Shown piece by piece: positions 13,712 to 13,729 of a stretch of 13,729 nt of DNA. The stretch comes from JANRIC01 sp033765345 (GTDB taxonomy: Bacteria > Bacteroidota > Bacteroidia > Cytophagales > Microscillaceae): the NCBI GenBank assembly GCA_033765345.1, contig JANRIC010000115.1, positions 1 to 13,729 on the forward strand, written 5' to 3'. Within the stretch, counting starts at the first letter, position 1, and each line of letters begins with the position of its first letter. A program made the position numbers and the translations under genes. A model generated the notes under the pieces. The model was not told the origin of the DNA. It saw only the letters and a program-made list of their open reading frames with translations, and made no database searches.

Positions 13712-13729
13712 AATTGATCATCAAGAGAG

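Noticed and set aside
13536..13724. A 62-residue minus-strand open frame at the window end
   Set aside because: It runs through the perfect palindrome, has no family resemblance, and is best explained by chance.

Overview
The window looks like chromosome from a member of the Bacteroidota, probably of the Cytophagales/Saprospirales type. The evidence is a large secreted protein ending in a type IX secretion (Por) sorting domain, a periplasmic-TPR/membrane/SpoIIE phosphatase of the kind common in that group, a small Lacal_2735-family (DUF6435) protein, starts that mostly lack Shine-Dalgarno sequences, and several matches to the Bacteroidota promoter pattern (TTTG, about 19-23 nt, TAnnTTTG). No rRNA, tRNA, CRISPR array, transposase or phage gene was recognised.

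Layout. Positions 1-130 are a perfect 9-bp A/T tandem array cut by the window edge. It is followed by a cytoplasmic leucine-rich-repeat protein (177-1058, +) and a second tandem array of ten 21-bp units (about 1097-1314) that ends just before a good promoter. That promoter serves a 213-residue helical protein of unknown function (1398-2039, +), closed by a terminator. Next is a tight three-gene + strand cluster: two small coiled-coil proteins (2128-2403; 2414-2587) and an AlbA_2/HATPase_c_4 (Schlafen-like AAA_4) protein (2596-3753). It converges on a 1028-residue T9SS cargo protein with HYR, InlB-like and four related Ig-like modules (3816-6902, -). About 930 bp without a recognisable gene (6903-7832) lead to a TerB-like protein (7833-8240, +).

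On the minus strand follow an exported FGE/SUMF1-fold protein lacking the usual catalytic cysteines (8252-9010), an intergenic segment with a strong GNRA-capped hairpin (about 9016-9111), the TPR-SpoIIE phosphatase (9177-11387) and a DUF434 protein (11512-12228). A divergent exported lipocalin-like protein (12391-12873, +) abuts, stop to stop, a DoxX-family membrane protein (12874-13251, -), which lies downstream of a Lacal_2735-family small protein (13295-13480, -). The window ends with a perfect 21-bp-arm inverted repeat (13664-13711).

The genes do not form one obvious pathway. The most system-like unit is the compact cluster 2128-3753. The less explained non-coding signals are the 21-bp array against the 1398 promoter, the 9038-9100 structured segment and the terminal inverted repeat.
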